From Sphingomonas sp. Leaf230 (GTDB lineage: Bacteria; Pseudomonadota; Alphaproteobacteria; Sphingomonadales; Sphingomonadaceae), in assembly GCF_001421745.1 (NCBI RefSeq), contig NZ_LMKW01000001.1, positions 492,173 to 556,172 on the forward strand: 64,000 bases of DNA, written 5' to 3'. Numbering within the stretch: position 1 is the stretch's first letter; the number at the start of each line of letters is the position of its first letter. The notes under the pieces are model-generated. The model was given only the letters and a program-made list of their open reading frames with translations, did no database searches and was not told the origin of the DNA. Below, one piece after another: positions 28,613 through 38,158 of this stretch. Made by a program: the position numbers and the translations under genes.

Positions 28613-29286
28613 ATTCCCCTCCCGCTTGCGGGAGGGGTTAGGGGAGGGGCTACCTCGGAAGTCGTGAGCGCGGCGCTGCCCTCCCCCGACCCCTCCCGCA
28701 GGCGGGAGGGGAGTTGGTGGGGGATGTTCGCCATCTTGAGGAAGTTCGCGAGCATTTCGTGGCCATGCTCGGTCGCGATGCTCTCCGGGTGGAACTGGAC
28801 GCCGTGGATCGGCAGCGTCTTGTGGCGGAAGCCCATGACCGTGCCGTCCTGCGCTGTGGCGTTGACGACCAGCGTGTCGGGGACCGCGTTGACGATCAGC
28901 GAGTGATAGCGCGTGGCGATGAACGGCGAGGGCAGCCCGGCATAGAGCCCGGTATCGTCGTGGACGACGGGCGAGGTCTTGCCGTGCATCAGGCCGCCGC
29001 GCTCGACCTTGCCGCCGAAATGCTGGCCGATCGCCTGGTGGCCGAGGCACACGCCAAGCAGTGGCTTGCCGGCATCCGCGCAGGCCGCGACCAGGTCGAG
29101 GCTCACGCCCGCCTCGGTCGGCGTGCAGGGGCCGGGCGAAATGAGGAACGCGTCCGCGCCCGACGACAGAGCCTGCCCGGCGGAGATCGCATCGTTGCGG
29201 ACGACTTCGACCTCGACACCCAGTTCCATCAGGTAATGGACGAGGTTCCAGGTGAAGCTGTCGTAATTGTCGACGACGAGGATCAT
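28609..29286 (-). CDS. trpG: Anthranilate synthase component II with repeat-encoded C-terminal extension
   Basis: Glutamine amidotransferase subunit that supplies ammonia to TrpE. Catalytic triad: C80 ([10 protein letters not shown]), H166 and E168 (QFHPES). The usual TrpG ends near residue 188 (MLANFLKMA). Here residues about 190-225, from [12 protein letters not shown] to [12 protein letters not shown], are translated from a palindromic repeat (28615-28711). The frame stays open through the repeat and still ends in a GTGA overlap with trpD, so coupling is kept. ATG 29286 gives [11 protein letters not shown]. Confidence 0.95.
   Translation of the reverse strand: MILVVDNYDSFTWNLVHYLMELGVEVEVVRNDAISAGQALSSGADAFLISPGPCTPTEAGVSLDLVAACADAGKPLLGVCLGHQAIGQHFGGKVERGGLMHGKTSPVVHDDTGLYAGLPSPFIATRYHSLIVNAVPDTLVVNATAQDGTVMGFRHKTLPIHGVQFHPESIATEHGHEMLANFLKMANIPHQLPSRLREGSGEGSAALTTSEVAPPLTPPASGRGM
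28615..28711. repeat. Family D palindrome inside the 3' end of trpG
   Basis: Left arm CCCCTCCCGCTTGCGGGAGG and right arm CCTCCCGCAGGCGGGAGGGG, each a small hairpin, with complementary GGGGAGGG/CCCTCCCC segments between them. It resembles the intergenic elements at 45081 and 63354 in layout but lies entirely in coding sequence. It probably inserted at the trpG/trpD junction. Confidence 0.8.
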
Positions 29287-29470
29287 GGCGCCGCCATAGC
29301 CGATGCGGGGCGCGGTGCAACAGCGCTCGGCCGGGACGGTTCGGCGCTAATTGTCCTTGGCAAGGTCGCGAACGGCGATGGCGGTTCCTATATCGCCCGG
29401 GCAGGCGACCATCATTCAGTGCGGAGCAATGCTGCATGACGGACGTTATTCGCTCAAAGGAGCCTGATCC

Positions 29471-29875
29471 ATGTTTCGTACCGCCGTCCTTGCCGCACTG
29501 ATCGCATTCCCCGCCACGGCGTTCGCACAGGAGGCGCAGGTCGACACGCCGCCGCAGCGCATTCGCAGCGTGACGCTGACCGGGGACCAGGCATGCCCAA
29601 AGTCGACCGCTGGCGAAGTCGTGGTGTGTTCGACGCTCGACCAGCCGTATCGCATCCCGAAGCAGTTGCGCGACGACAAGCCGATCGCGGCGCAGAACCA
29701 GAGCTGGGTCAATCGTGCGGCGTCGATGGATCAGCTCGGGCGTGTTGCCGGCGGGTTGCCGGATACGTGCTCGGCGGTCGGGACCGGTGGCCAGTCGGGG
29801 TGCTTCCTGGCGCGGAACAATGCCTATGCCCAGGAGCGTCGTGCGCCGGCTAGCGAGACGAATACGACTCCATGA
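29471..29875 (+). CDS. Small secreted protein, unknown
   Basis: 134 residues with a clear signal peptide (MFRTAVLAALIAFPATAFAQ, cleavage about residue 19-20). The mature protein has four Cys (ACPKS, VVCST, TCSAV, GCFLA), so two disulfides in the periplasm are possible, and a PYRIPKQLRD segment. AGGAG lies eight bases before the ATG. It sits between trpG and trpE on the opposite strand. I recognise no named family; similar short proteins are common in sphingomonads. Confidence 0.75.
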   Translation: MFRTAVLAALIAFPATAFAQEAQVDTPPQRIRSVTLTGDQACPKSTAGEVVVCSTLDQPYRIPKQLRDDKPIAAQNQSWVNRAASMDQLGRVAGGLPDTCSAVGTGGQSGCFLARNNAYAQERRAPASETNTTP

Positions 29876-29923
29876 TTTGATCAACGTCGGTTGATGCTTG
29901 GTTGTAGTCGAGCAACTACTTCT

Positions 29924-30027
29924 ACCACCCCGGCGAAGGCCGGGGCCCAATTGGGGGACGGTGTTAACTGAGGTTGCGGGTTGTTACGGCGACCTTCCCA
30001 ATTGGGCCCCGGCCTTCGCCGGGGTGG
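29924..30027. repeat. Family B palindromic element, copy 1
   Basis: Left arm from ACCACCCCGGCGAAGGCCGG through CCCAATTGGG, right arm its complement ending in GGGGTGG, with a 41-base centre including TTAACTGAGG and GTTACGG. It occupies the convergent junction between the small secreted protein gene and trpE and could terminate both. Confidence 0.85.
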
Positions 30028-30042
30028 CGTTATCGGGCTGGT

Positions 30043-31536
30043 CTACTGACCGAAGCCCGGAGCTTTCGCCCGGCCTACAGCCTCGCGAGCCGCGGCGAGA
30101 ATCGCGCCAGCCTTCGCTTCGCATTCTCTCTGTTCGTATTCGGGGATGCTGTCGGCGACGATGCCCGCGCCGGCCTGGACGTGGATTGTGCCGTCCTTCA
30201 CCACTGCGGTTCGCAACACGATGCAGGAATCCATCGAGCCGTCGGGGGAGAAATAGCCGACGCCACCTGCATATGCGCCGCGGCGTTCGGGTTCCAACTC
30301 GGCGATGATCTGGCAGGCGCGGACCTTGGGCGCGCCGCTGACGGTGCCGGCGGGGAAGCCGGCGAACAGCGCGTCGAGCGCGTCCTTTTCGGGGGACAGC
30401 GTGCCGACGACGTTCGAGACGATGTGCATGACGTGGCTGTAGAATTCCACGCCGTAGCTGGCCGTCACCTTCACGGACCCCGGCGCCGCGGCGCGGCCAA
30501 CGTCGTTGCGGCCGAGATCGAGCAGCATCAGGTGTTCCGCGCGCTCCTTGGGGTCGGCGAGCAGGCTGATGCGGTTCGCTTCGTCCTCGGCGGCGGTCTT
30601 GCCGCGCGGGCGGGTGCCGGCGATCGGGCGGATCGTCACTTCGTCGTCGCGGACGCGGACGAGGATCTCGGGGCTGGAACCGATCAGCGCGAAGCCGGGC
30701 AGGTCGAGATGATACAGGAACGGTGACGGGTTGATCCGGCGTAGCGAGCGATAGAGCTCGAACGGCGGCAGCGCGAACGGCGTGCTGAAGCGTTGGGCGA
30801 GCACGACCTGGAAGATGTCGCCGGCGAGGATATAGTCCTTTGCCGCCGCGACCATCTCGCCGTAGCGGCCTTCGGGGAGCGCTGGCGTGTAGGTCGGTTC
30901 GGCGACGTCGGCGTGGATCGGTGCGGGGACGGGCGTGCTGGTGAGCTTGGCGGCGACCGCGTCGAGGCGCTCTTCGGCTTCGGTCACGATTGCGTCGGCG
31001 TTGCGGGCCGGATCGGGCCAGGCCGGTGCGACCAAGTAGAGTGCGTCGGTCAGGCGATCGAACACGAGGATGACGGTCGGCCGTACGAAGATCATGTCGG
31101 GCAGGCCGAGCGGGTCGACCGGCGGCTGCGGCAGAGTCTCGACCAGCCCGATCGTCTCGTAGCCGAAATAGCCGACGAGGCAGGCGAGCGCACGGGGCAG
31201 TTCGGCCGGAACGTCCGCACGGCATTCGGCGACCAGCGCGCGCAACGCATCGAGCGTAGGCACGGGGCACGGCGCGAACGTATCGCGATCGGTGGCCCAG
31301 TGGCGGTTGATCTCGGCGCTGTGGCCGTGCGCGCGGAACAGCAGGTCGGGGGCGAGACCGATCAGGCTGTGGCGACCGCGGATCGCGCCGCCCTCGACCG
31401 ACTCGAGCAGGAAGTCGCCACGGCCTGGCTCGATCAGCTTCAGCGCGGCGGCGACCGGCGTTTCGGTGTCGGCGACCTGACGACGCCACACGAGCGCGGG
31501 ACGCCCTTCGGCCAAGGCTTCACGCGCGCTGGTCAT
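30043..31536 (-). CDS. trpE: Anthranilate synthase component I
   Basis: Converts chorismate to anthranilate with TrpG. 497 residues. The chorismate-binding domain is intact: FQVVLAQRFS, LRRINPSPFLYHL, GSSPEILVR, RPIAGTRPRG, LDLGRNDVGR, FPAGTVSGAPKVRA, GAGIVADSIPEYE. ATG 31536 gives MTSAREALAEGRPALVWRR. It starts four bases after the ppiD-like stop, so it is coupled to that gene and separated from trpGDC by 0.7 kb with an opposite-strand gene between. No leader peptide or attenuator was seen. Confidence 0.95.
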   Translation of the reverse strand: MTSAREALAEGRPALVWRRQVADTETPVAAALKLIEPGRGDFLLESVEGGAIRGRHSLIGLAPDLLFRAHGHSAEINRHWATDRDTFAPCPVPTLDALRALVAECRADVPAELPRALACLVGYFGYETIGLVETLPQPPVDPLGLPDMIFVRPTVILVFDRLTDALYLVAPAWPDPARNADAIVTEAEERLDAVAAKLTSTPVPAPIHADVAEPTYTPALPEGRYGEMVAAAKDYILAGDIFQVVLAQRFSTPFALPPFELYRSLRRINPSPFLYHLDLPGFALIGSSPEILVRVRDDEVTIRPIAGTRPRGKTAAEDEANRISLLADPKERAEHLMLLDLGRNDVGRAAAPGSVKVTASYGVEFYSHVMHIVSNVVGTLSPEKDALDALFAGFPAGTVSGAPKVRACQIIAELEPERRGAYAGGVGYFSPDGSMDSCIVLRTAVVKDGTIHVQAGAGIVADSIPEYEQRECEAKAGAILAAAREAVGRAKAPGFGQ

Positions 31537-31540
31537 GCGA

Positions 31541-33496
31541 TCAGTTCCCGGCAGCGCCCTGGCCGAGCAGGTCGGCACGGACGCGCGCGAGTGCGGCCGG
31601 GTTGGTCTTCACGCCGACATCGGCACGGACCGCCTTGGCGAACTGCTCGACATATTCGCGACCGACCGAGCGGGCGATGTTGCCGCGCGCTGCCTTGATT
31701 GCCGCGTCGTTGCCAGTTGCGTTGCCGCTCTGGACGCTGTCGAGCTTGATCACGAACCAGCCGCTGTCGTCGGGGGCGGCGAGCGTCTTGGCGGTGTTCG
31801 GCGCCATGCTGAACATCAGCGCGAGCGCGGGCGGTGCACCGCGCGGATCGGCGGCGAGCTGCGCACGGGCAGCGGTCAGCGTGCGTGCGGGCGGCATCGG
31901 CAGCTTGGTCTGCGCAAGCGACTGCTGGATCGGCATGCCCTTGTTGATGCGCGCGAGCACTTCGCCGGCGACGCGACGGGCGGCCTGGCGAGCGCGATCG
32001 GCGGTCACGTCCTTGAGCACCGCGGCGCGAACCTGTGCCAGCGGACGCGGGGCGGAATGGACGACGCGGCCAAGCGCGACGACGGCAAAACCGCCATCGG
32101 TGCCGACCTGGACGAGCTGCGGGCCGTCGCCATCGGCAGCCTGGAATGCTGCGGCGACGAGTGGCGTAAGCGCCGCATCGGGCTTGCTGGCGGGATCGTC
32201 GGGGTTGATGCCGCTGGCGATCAGCGCGGGCGTGGTGACGGCCGCGAGCTTCTGGTCGGCGATGACTTCGTCGAACGTCGCGTTCTTCGACAGCGAGTCG
32301 TCGATCTTGTCGTGGATCGCCGAGAGCGCCTCGGCCGACTTCTGGATACCGAGCGCGGCAGCGATTTCGCCACGGACCTGATCGAGCGAACGAGCCGCGA
32401 CCTTTTCGATCTTGTCGACCTTGGCGACGGTCCAGCCGAGCGGCGTGCGCACCGGGCCGATCACCGCGCCGCTGGCGGCCGCGAAGACGGCATCGGCAAC
32501 CTGCGCGGACGTCGTTCCGGCATAGGCAGCCTTCTCGACACCGGTCTGGGTCGAGGCTTCGAGACCGGCAGCGCGGGCGGCATCGGCGAGGCTGGTACCA
32601 CCCTTCACCTTGGCGGCGACCGCGGCGGCGCCGGCCTGATCGGCGACGACGACCTGCGTGATGTCACGCTTCTCGGTCGCGGCGTAGCGGGCGCTGTCCT
32701 GCTGATAGGTCTTGGCGATCTCGGCGTCGGTCGGGACGGCCTGTGCCTTGACGGCCTCGGGCGTGATCATCGCGTAGCGGACGACTCGGCGCTCGGGGAC
32801 GGTGTAGCGCGCGATGTTGCGCTGATAGAAGGTGTTGAGGTCCGCATCGCTCGGCGCGGGGCCGGCGGGGACGAGGGCGGCAGGAATGAAGCCGATCGTG
32901 CCGGTGCGCTTTTCGAGCAGCAGCGACGCGTAGGGGAGCGCGAGCTGGCTGGCGACCTGGGTCGCGCCGTTCGAGGGCAGAGTCAGCTGCTGCGCGAACG
33001 TGTCACGCTCGATATCGCTGCGGATTTGCGCGTCAGTCAGCTTCCGCTGGGCGAGCACCTGGCGGTAGAGATTCTCGTCGAACTTGCCGGTCGGCCCCTG
33101 CAACGCGGGGATGCTGGCGATCTGGCCGTCGATCGCGCGCTTGCTGACGACCATGCCCTGCGCGCGGCCGAACTGCTCTAGCGCCATGCTGGAGATGATC
33201 CGGTCGAGCGTGCCGTCGAAGCCGCCCTGGTTGACGAAGGTCGCCATGTCGAGCGTCGGCTGCTGCTGGCGGAAGCCCTCCATCTCGGTCTGCGCCTGCG
33301 TCTTGAGCTGGTTCGCGGTGACGTCCGCCTTGCCGACCTTGGCGACGTCGCCGCCGGTGATTCCGGCGCCGCCGGTCATCGAGCTGAGCCCGGTGACGTC
33401 ACCCGCCGCGAACGCGAGCGCGATCACGCCGAGTACCAGGAACGTGATGATCACGCCGACCTTCGAATGGGTAAGGCGGCGGAAGAAAGCGAGCAT
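31541..33496 (-). CDS. PpiD-like peptidyl-prolyl cis-trans isomerase/periplasmic chaperone
   Basis: 651 residues, anchored by one N-terminal helix (KVGVIITFLVLGVIALAFAAG) with the rest in the periplasm. The SurA_N-like region is about residues 35-180, and PPIase parvulin-like domains lie at about 240-350 (TYQQDSARYAATEKRDITQV, VGPVRTPLGWTVAKVDKI) and after 480. The family helps fold outer-membrane proteins. It has weak parvulin active-site conservation, as in E. coli PpiD. It forms a unit with trpE, and tpiA is divergent. Confidence 0.88.
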   Translation of the reverse strand: MLAFFRRLTHSKVGVIITFLVLGVIALAFAAGDVTGLSSMTGGAGITGGDVAKVGKADVTANQLKTQAQTEMEGFRQQQPTLDMATFVNQGGFDGTLDRIISSMALEQFGRAQGMVVSKRAIDGQIASIPALQGPTGKFDENLYRQVLAQRKLTDAQIRSDIERDTFAQQLTLPSNGATQVASQLALPYASLLLEKRTGTIGFIPAALVPAGPAPSDADLNTFYQRNIARYTVPERRVVRYAMITPEAVKAQAVPTDAEIAKTYQQDSARYAATEKRDITQVVVADQAGAAAVAAKVKGGTSLADAARAAGLEASTQTGVEKAAYAGTTSAQVADAVFAAASGAVIGPVRTPLGWTVAKVDKIEKVAARSLDQVRGEIAAALGIQKSAEALSAIHDKIDDSLSKNATFDEVIADQKLAAVTTPALIASGINPDDPASKPDAALTPLVAAAFQAADGDGPQLVQVGTDGGFAVVALGRVVHSAPRPLAQVRAAVLKDVTADRARQAARRVAGEVLARINKGMPIQQSLAQTKLPMPPARTLTAARAQLAADPRGAPPALALMFSMAPNTAKTLAAPDDSGWFVIKLDSVQSGNATGNDAAIKAARGNIARSVGREYVEQFAKAVRADVGVKTNPAALARVRADLLGQGAAGN

Positions 33497-33636
33497 GGAC
33501 AGCCGATCGACAGGGATGGGAACGCGGTTGCTTTACGGGGGCGAGGGCGGCTCTTCAAGTCGGGCGCGCAACGTTGCTTGGGGTTGTGCGGGGCGGGTGC
33601 GGCGCTATCGCTGGGCAAAACACGCGGGAGATGACG

Positions 33637-34380
33637 ATGCGGCGTAAGCTTGTAGCCGGAAACTGGAAGATGAACGGGTCGCGCGCGGCGCTGGCGGAGC
33701 TCGATACGATCGCGGCGGCAGCGGCTGCCGCCCCGGGCGTTGATGTCGCGGTGGCGGTGCCTTTCACGCTGATCGACGCCGCGTCGCAGCGCGTTCCGGG
33801 GTTGGCGATCGGCGCGGAGGATGTGCACGAGGCGGATTCGGGCGCGCATACCGGGTGCGTGTCGGCGTCGATGGTCAAGGAAGTCGGCGCGAGCTTCACG
33901 ATCGTCGGTCATTCCGAGCGTCGCGCGGACCAGCACGAGACCAGCCACGACGCCTGGGCGAAGGCGGCGGCGGCGCGGCGGCAGGGACTGAACGTGATCC
34001 TGTGCTGCGGCGAGACCGAGGCGGAGCGCGATGCGGACCGCGCCGAGCGAGTCGTGCAGGCGCAGATCGAGAAGTCGGTGCCGGACAATGCGGACGGAAG
34101 CTGGTTCACGCTCGCGTACGAGCCGCGCTGGGCGATCGGGACGGGACGCACGCCGACACTGGAAGAAATCGCGGCGATTCACGCGATCGCGCGCGCGAAG
34201 TTGCGGATGCTGATCGGTGATGCGGCGGCCGGGGTGCGGATCCTGTACGGCGGGTCGGTGACGGGGGCGAATGCGGCGTCGATTCTCGATACGCCGAACG
34301 TCGACGGGGCGCTGGTCGGTGGGGCTAGCCTGACCGCCGAGAAGTTCGTGCCGATCATCGAGGCTGCGGCGGGGTTGTGA
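33637..34380 (+). CDS. tpiA: Triose-phosphate isomerase
   Basis: Interconverts DHAP and glyceraldehyde-3-phosphate in glycolysis/gluconeogenesis. 247 residues; K11 in GNWKMNG, catalytic His in IVGHSERR, catalytic Glu in AYEPRWAIGTG, phosphate loop LYGGSV and GGASL. ATG 33637 has GGGAG six bases upstream; the ATG at 33631 abuts the GGGAG and is rejected. Divergent from ppiD. Confidence 0.96.
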   Translation: MRRKLVAGNWKMNGSRAALAELDTIAAAAAAAPGVDVAVAVPFTLIDAASQRVPGLAIGAEDVHEADSGAHTGCVSASMVKEVGASFTIVGHSERRADQHETSHDAWAKAAAARRQGLNVILCCGETEAERDADRAERVVQAQIEKSVPDNADGSWFTLAYEPRWAIGTGRTPTLEEIAAIHAIARAKLRMLIGDAAAGVRILYGGSVTGANAASILDTPNVDGALVGGASLTAEKFVPIIEAAAGL

Positions 34381-34547
34381 CGGGCGGTCCGGTCGATCTT
34401 GATCCTGATTTGGACGTTTCTGATCCGGATCTCGGGTAGAGCGTGTTAAGTCTCGATAAACATGGCGGTCTTATGGTCCGTGACACGATTCGACGGCCGA
34501 GTTTCGGGCCGGGGCGTTGATCGGACAACATCGGTGCGAGGGTTGAT

Positions 34548-35246
34548 ATGGCCAGGTGGTTCCCCGGTTGCGTGAGTGCCTCGCTGATCGCGAGCTCCGT
34601 CCTGTGCCCGATCGCGGCGCGTGCCGAGACGCCGCGCGAGTTGCTGACTCAGGCCGGGTTCGTCGACCGCGATCGCAATGTCGCGCTGGCGCGCATCGAC
34701 CGGGCGGCGGCGGCGGCGGGGCAGGCGCTGAGCCGTTCGCCGAACGACGCCGAGGCCGCGATCATGCAGGCGATGGCGAAGGGGTATCGCGCCAAGCTGC
34801 TCGGCAACCGGAGCGAGGCGATCGCCGCGCGGAAGCAATATGAGGCGCTGGTCGTCCGCTATCCGCGCAATGCCGAGGCGCAGGCAGCGCTGGGGGCTTG
34901 GCATGTCGGGGTGATCGCCAAGCTCGGGCGGTTCGTCGGGCGTGCGGTCGCGGGCGCGCAGAAGGCGACCGGGTTCGAGGCTTTGGACAAGTCGGTGGCG
35001 TTGGGTGGTAACCGCGCGATGTTCGCGGGGCTTGCCGGGTTGTTGCGGCTGGAGTTGGATCCGAACGATGCCCGGGGACGGGCGCTGGTCGAGACGGCGA
35101 GCAAGGCCCCGACGCCGACCGCGATCGACGGGTATGTGCGGAAAGCTGCGGTGGCGGTGCTGGTGCCGTTGCGCGCTGGCGATGCGAATGCGACGAAGGC
35201 TCTGGCGGATAAGCTGCTGCCGTTCGGGCAGTTTGCGACGGGGTAA
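34548..35246 (+). CDS. Secreted TPR-like protein, unknown
   Basis: 232 residues. Signal peptide with cleavage after AARA (about residue 26). The mature part is helical with TPR-like helices (SRSPNDAEAAIMQAMAKGYR, VVRYPRNAEAQAALGAWHVG). ATG 34548 follows GAGGG at six bases. The role is unknown; periplasmic TPR proteins usually scaffold envelope complexes. It is a single gene between tpiA and a palindromic element. Confidence 0.75.
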   Translation: MARWFPGCVSASLIASSVLCPIAARAETPRELLTQAGFVDRDRNVALARIDRAAAAAGQALSRSPNDAEAAIMQAMAKGYRAKLLGNRSEAIAARKQYEALVVRYPRNAEAQAALGAWHVGVIAKLGRFVGRAVAGAQKATGFEALDKSVALGGNRAMFAGLAGLLRLELDPNDARGRALVETASKAPTPTAIDGYVRKAAVAVLVPLRAGDANATKALADKLLPFGQFATG

Positions 35247-35268
35247 TCCCGGTTACGGCATCACAGCT

Positions 35269-35363
35269 GTCATTCCCGCGGAGGCGGGAACCCATATTGG
35301 CTATCGTATCGATGTGATCACCGACACCTGGGATTATGGATCCCCGCCTGCGCGGGGATGACG
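35269..35363. repeat. Family C element with extended centre, copy 5
   Basis: Arms GTCATTCCCGCGGAGGCGGG and CCCCGCCTGCGCGGGGATGAC, 47 bases apart; the centre includes CCCATATTGG and the palindromic ATCGATGTGATC region. It sits at the convergent junction of the TPR-like gene and the M17 peptidase gene. Confidence 0.7.
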
Positions 35364-35384
35364 GGTGTTTTGCGTTCCCTTTAT

Positions 35385-36770
35385 TTAGCGCGAGTACCGT
35401 TTCGCCAACATCGCGAAGGCTGCACGCAGGGCGTAAGCCTCGCCGCCCTTAGGCCGTCCCGGTTTGGCGGACGGCCGCCACGCGAACACGTCGAGATGCG
35501 CCCACGCCGCGGTCTTCGGCACGAACCGGCGCAGGAACAGCGCGGCGGTGATCGCGCCGGCGAACCCGCCATCGGGTGCGTTGACCATGTCGGCGATGTC
35601 CGACTTTAGCATCTCGTCGTAACCGTTCCAAAGCGGTAGGCGCCACATCTGGTCGTTCTGTCCCAGCCCGGCCGCGAGCAGGTCCACCGCGAGCGACTCG
35701 TCGTCGGTGAACATCGGCGGCAGGTCGGGGCCGAGTGCGACGCGCGCCGCGCCGGTGAGGGTGGCGAAGTCGAGGATCAGTTCCGGATTGCTCTCGCCCG
35801 CCTTGGTCAGCGCGTCGCCGAGCACGAGGCGGCCTTCGGCGTCGGTGTTGGTGTTCTCGACGGTCAGGCCCTTGCGCGTGGCGAGCACGTCGCCGGGGCG
35901 GAAGGCGTTGCCAGCGATCGAGTTTTCCACCGCGGGGATCAGCAAATGGAGACGGACCGGAAGCTTGGCCGCCATCACGAGGCTCGCCAGCGCCAGCGCA
36001 TGCGCCGCGCCGCCCATGTCCTTCTTCATCAGCCGCATGCCGGCGGACGGCTTGATGTCGAGCCCGCCGGTGTCGAAGGTGACGCCCTTGCCAACCAGCG
36101 CGATGCGGGGGTGCGAAGGGTCGCCCCATTCGAGTTCGATCAGGCGGGGCGCGCGATCCTTGCTCGCCGCCTGGCCGACCGCGTGGATCATCGGGTAGCC
36201 GGTCGCGAGCGCATCACCTCGCGTGGTGGTGACGGTCGCTCCGTGGCGTTTGGCGAGCGTCTCCGCGGCGGCTTCGAGATCGGCGGGCCCCATGTCGGAC
36301 GCGCCGGTGTTGACGAGATCGCGGACGAGCGCGGTGGCTTCGGCGAGGCGAACCGTCTCGTCAATATGTGCGGCGTCGGCGGTCAGCAGCACGCGGGGGC
36401 CGATCGCGTCGGGCTTCACGTACCGCGTGAATTGGTGCTGGGCGAGCATCCAGCCAAGCCCGGCTGCGCCGACTGGCCCCTCCGCGAGACGGTATGTGCC
36501 CTCGGGCAGCGATGCGCCGAGCGAGGCGATCCGCCAGGGGGACGTGACGGCTTCGTTGCAGACCAGCAGCATCGACCAGTCGTCCGCGATCTCGCCGGGC
36601 AGGACCGCGCGGTCGCCGGGCTTGCCGGTCAGCCGGTGTGCGGCGATCGTCGTGCGGATGCGCTGCGACTGTTTGGCGAGCCAGCTTTCATACGCGTCGG
36701 GCTCGACGACGTGGATCGTCCGCGCGGGCTGGCCGCGGTCGGGTTGGAGCATCGAAGCGAAGTCGGTCAT
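35385..36770 (-). CDS. Leucyl aminopeptidase family protein (M17)
   Basis: Two-metal aminopeptidase of 461 residues. Active-site signature NTDAEGRLVLGDAL, preceded by VGKGVTFDTGG and MKKDMGGAAHALALA with the metal-binding Lys and Asp. The N-terminal domain is divergent from PepA, and the C-terminal region (GGFAGAITAALFLRRF ... WAHLDVFAW) is typical of the alphaproteobacterial subgroup. Its ATG overlaps the stop of the upstream serine hydrolase gene by four bases, so the two are coupled. Confidence 0.93.
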   Translation of the reverse strand: MTDFASMLQPDRGQPARTIHVVEPDAYESWLAKQSQRIRTTIAAHRLTGKPGDRAVLPGEIADDWSMLLVCNEAVTSPWRIASLGASLPEGTYRLAEGPVGAAGLGWMLAQHQFTRYVKPDAIGPRVLLTADAAHIDETVRLAEATALVRDLVNTGASDMGPADLEAAAETLAKRHGATVTTTRGDALATGYPMIHAVGQAASKDRAPRLIELEWGDPSHPRIALVGKGVTFDTGGLDIKPSAGMRLMKKDMGGAAHALALASLVMAAKLPVRLHLLIPAVENSIAGNAFRPGDVLATRKGLTVENTNTDAEGRLVLGDALTKAGESNPELILDFATLTGAARVALGPDLPPMFTDDESLAVDLLAAGLGQNDQMWRLPLWNGYDEMLKSDIADMVNAPDGGFAGAITAALFLRRFVPKTAAWAHLDVFAWRPSAKPGRPKGGEAYALRAAFAMLAKRYSR

Positions 36771-38158
36771 TGTGCGGGTGCCACCAAAAGTTGTTCGTAT
36801 CGGCCGTTCGCGCCGGGCTCGGCATAGGTGCTGAGCGAGAGCGTGCGGTCGGGATAGGTGATGCGGTAGGTGCGGTTGACGAAGCCGCCGCGCAAGCGGG
36901 TCTTGCCGGTTTGTGCGAACGCGGTCGGTTGGCCGAGCGCGCCCAGACTCGTCTTGTAGTCCGCGAGCGCGACCGGCTTAAAGTAGTAATTGGCGTCTTC
37001 GGTCAGCCCCTTGCGGTCGAGCGTGCCGGTTCGGAGCTGGTCGTAGACCGCTCGGGCTCGGGCGAGTGCAGCGGTGTCTTCGGCGTTGGCGGGCGCGGGC
37101 GGCAGGACGATCTTGGCGACGCCGGCGGCGATGCGGCCCGTTGCGTCGCTGAACCAGCTGTTGGTGAGGACGACGATGGCCGCCTTGTCGTCGGGGTAGA
37201 CGGTGTTTTCGGACAGGAAGCCGACTGCTTCGCCGCTATGCTCGACATAGCGGCGGCCGTTGGTGCTGCCGGTGAAGACGCCGAGGCCGTAGCCGTTGCT
37301 CGATCCGTCGGCGAGTTTCACCGGCGTTTCCTGCGCGGCCCAGTCGTCGGCGGGGAGCGTGGTGCGGTTGAGGCGGGCGACGTCCCATTTGGCCAGGTCT
37401 TCGGCGCTCATCGACAGTTCGCCGGCGGCGTAGAGCCAGCCGTCCGCGCTCGGCGTTTCGGGGCGGACGGGGCCGAGGGCGAAGCGGCCATAGCCTTGCG
37501 GGAAGGCCTTGCCGATCGCCTTGTCCTGGTCGAGCGCGCGGATGTCGAGCGGCTTGAAGATGCGTTGCTGGAGGAAGCTCAACAGCGGTTGATGCGCGAC
37601 CTTCTCGACGATCAGCCCGGCGACGACGTACCCCGTGTTGGAATATTGCCACTGCGTGCCGGGCTGGAAATCGAGCGGCTTCTTGGCCCAGCGATCGGCG
37701 ATCTGCTGCGGCGTGACGGGCTTGGCCATTGCGGCGAAACTGTAGTCCTGCGGCCAGTAATCCTGCAGGCCCGAGGTGTGGCTGAGCAACTGGCGGATCG
37801 TGATGCGGTCGCCGCCGGTGATGCCAGGAATGTATTTTGACACGGTGTCGTCGAGGCTGAGCTTGCCTTCGTCCTCAAGCAGCAGGATCGCGGCGGCGGT
37901 GAACTGCTTCGAGATCGAGGCGATCTGGTAGGGGAGTTTCGGGTCGGCGGTCGCGATCGCCTCGGAGGGTTTGCCATAGGCCTTGGCGAACACGATCCGT
38001 CCGCTGCGGACGACCGCGATCGAGGCGGACGGCACGCCGGTATCGCCGAGCGCGCCGGTGACCAGCGTGTCGATCTGCGCGGTTTCGGCGGGGGTGAGCA
38101 ATTGCGCGAGGGCGGGGGCCGGCAATAGCGCGGCGATGGCGAGAAAGCGGAGGATCAT
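36767..38158 (-). CDS. Secreted serine hydrolase, beta-lactamase/class C-like
   Basis: 463 residues with a signal peptide (MILRFLAIAALLPAPALAQ). Penicillin-binding-protein/beta-lactamase fold: SxxK at S81-K84 (SISKQF), the YSNTGY motif as second element, and HSGEAVGF in the third-motif position. The C-terminal domain (about 350-463) is a lipocalin-like extension common in these esterase/D-peptidase-like proteins. Substrate unknown; the link to an M17 aminopeptidase suggests peptide or cell-wall peptide breakdown (inference). Confidence 0.88.
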   Translation of the reverse strand: MILRFLAIAALLPAPALAQLLTPAETAQIDTLVTGALGDTGVPSASIAVVRSGRIVFAKAYGKPSEAIATADPKLPYQIASISKQFTAAAILLLEDEGKLSLDDTVSKYIPGITGGDRITIRQLLSHTSGLQDYWPQDYSFAAMAKPVTPQQIADRWAKKPLDFQPGTQWQYSNTGYVVAGLIVEKVAHQPLLSFLQQRIFKPLDIRALDQDKAIGKAFPQGYGRFALGPVRPETPSADGWLYAAGELSMSAEDLAKWDVARLNRTTLPADDWAAQETPVKLADGSSNGYGLGVFTGSTNGRRYVEHSGEAVGFLSENTVYPDDKAAIVVLTNSWFSDATGRIAAGVAKIVLPPAPANAEDTAALARARAVYDQLRTGTLDRKGLTEDANYYFKPVALADYKTSLGALGQPTAFAQTGKTRLRGGFVNRTYRITYPDRTLSLSTYAEPGANGRYEQLLVAPAQ

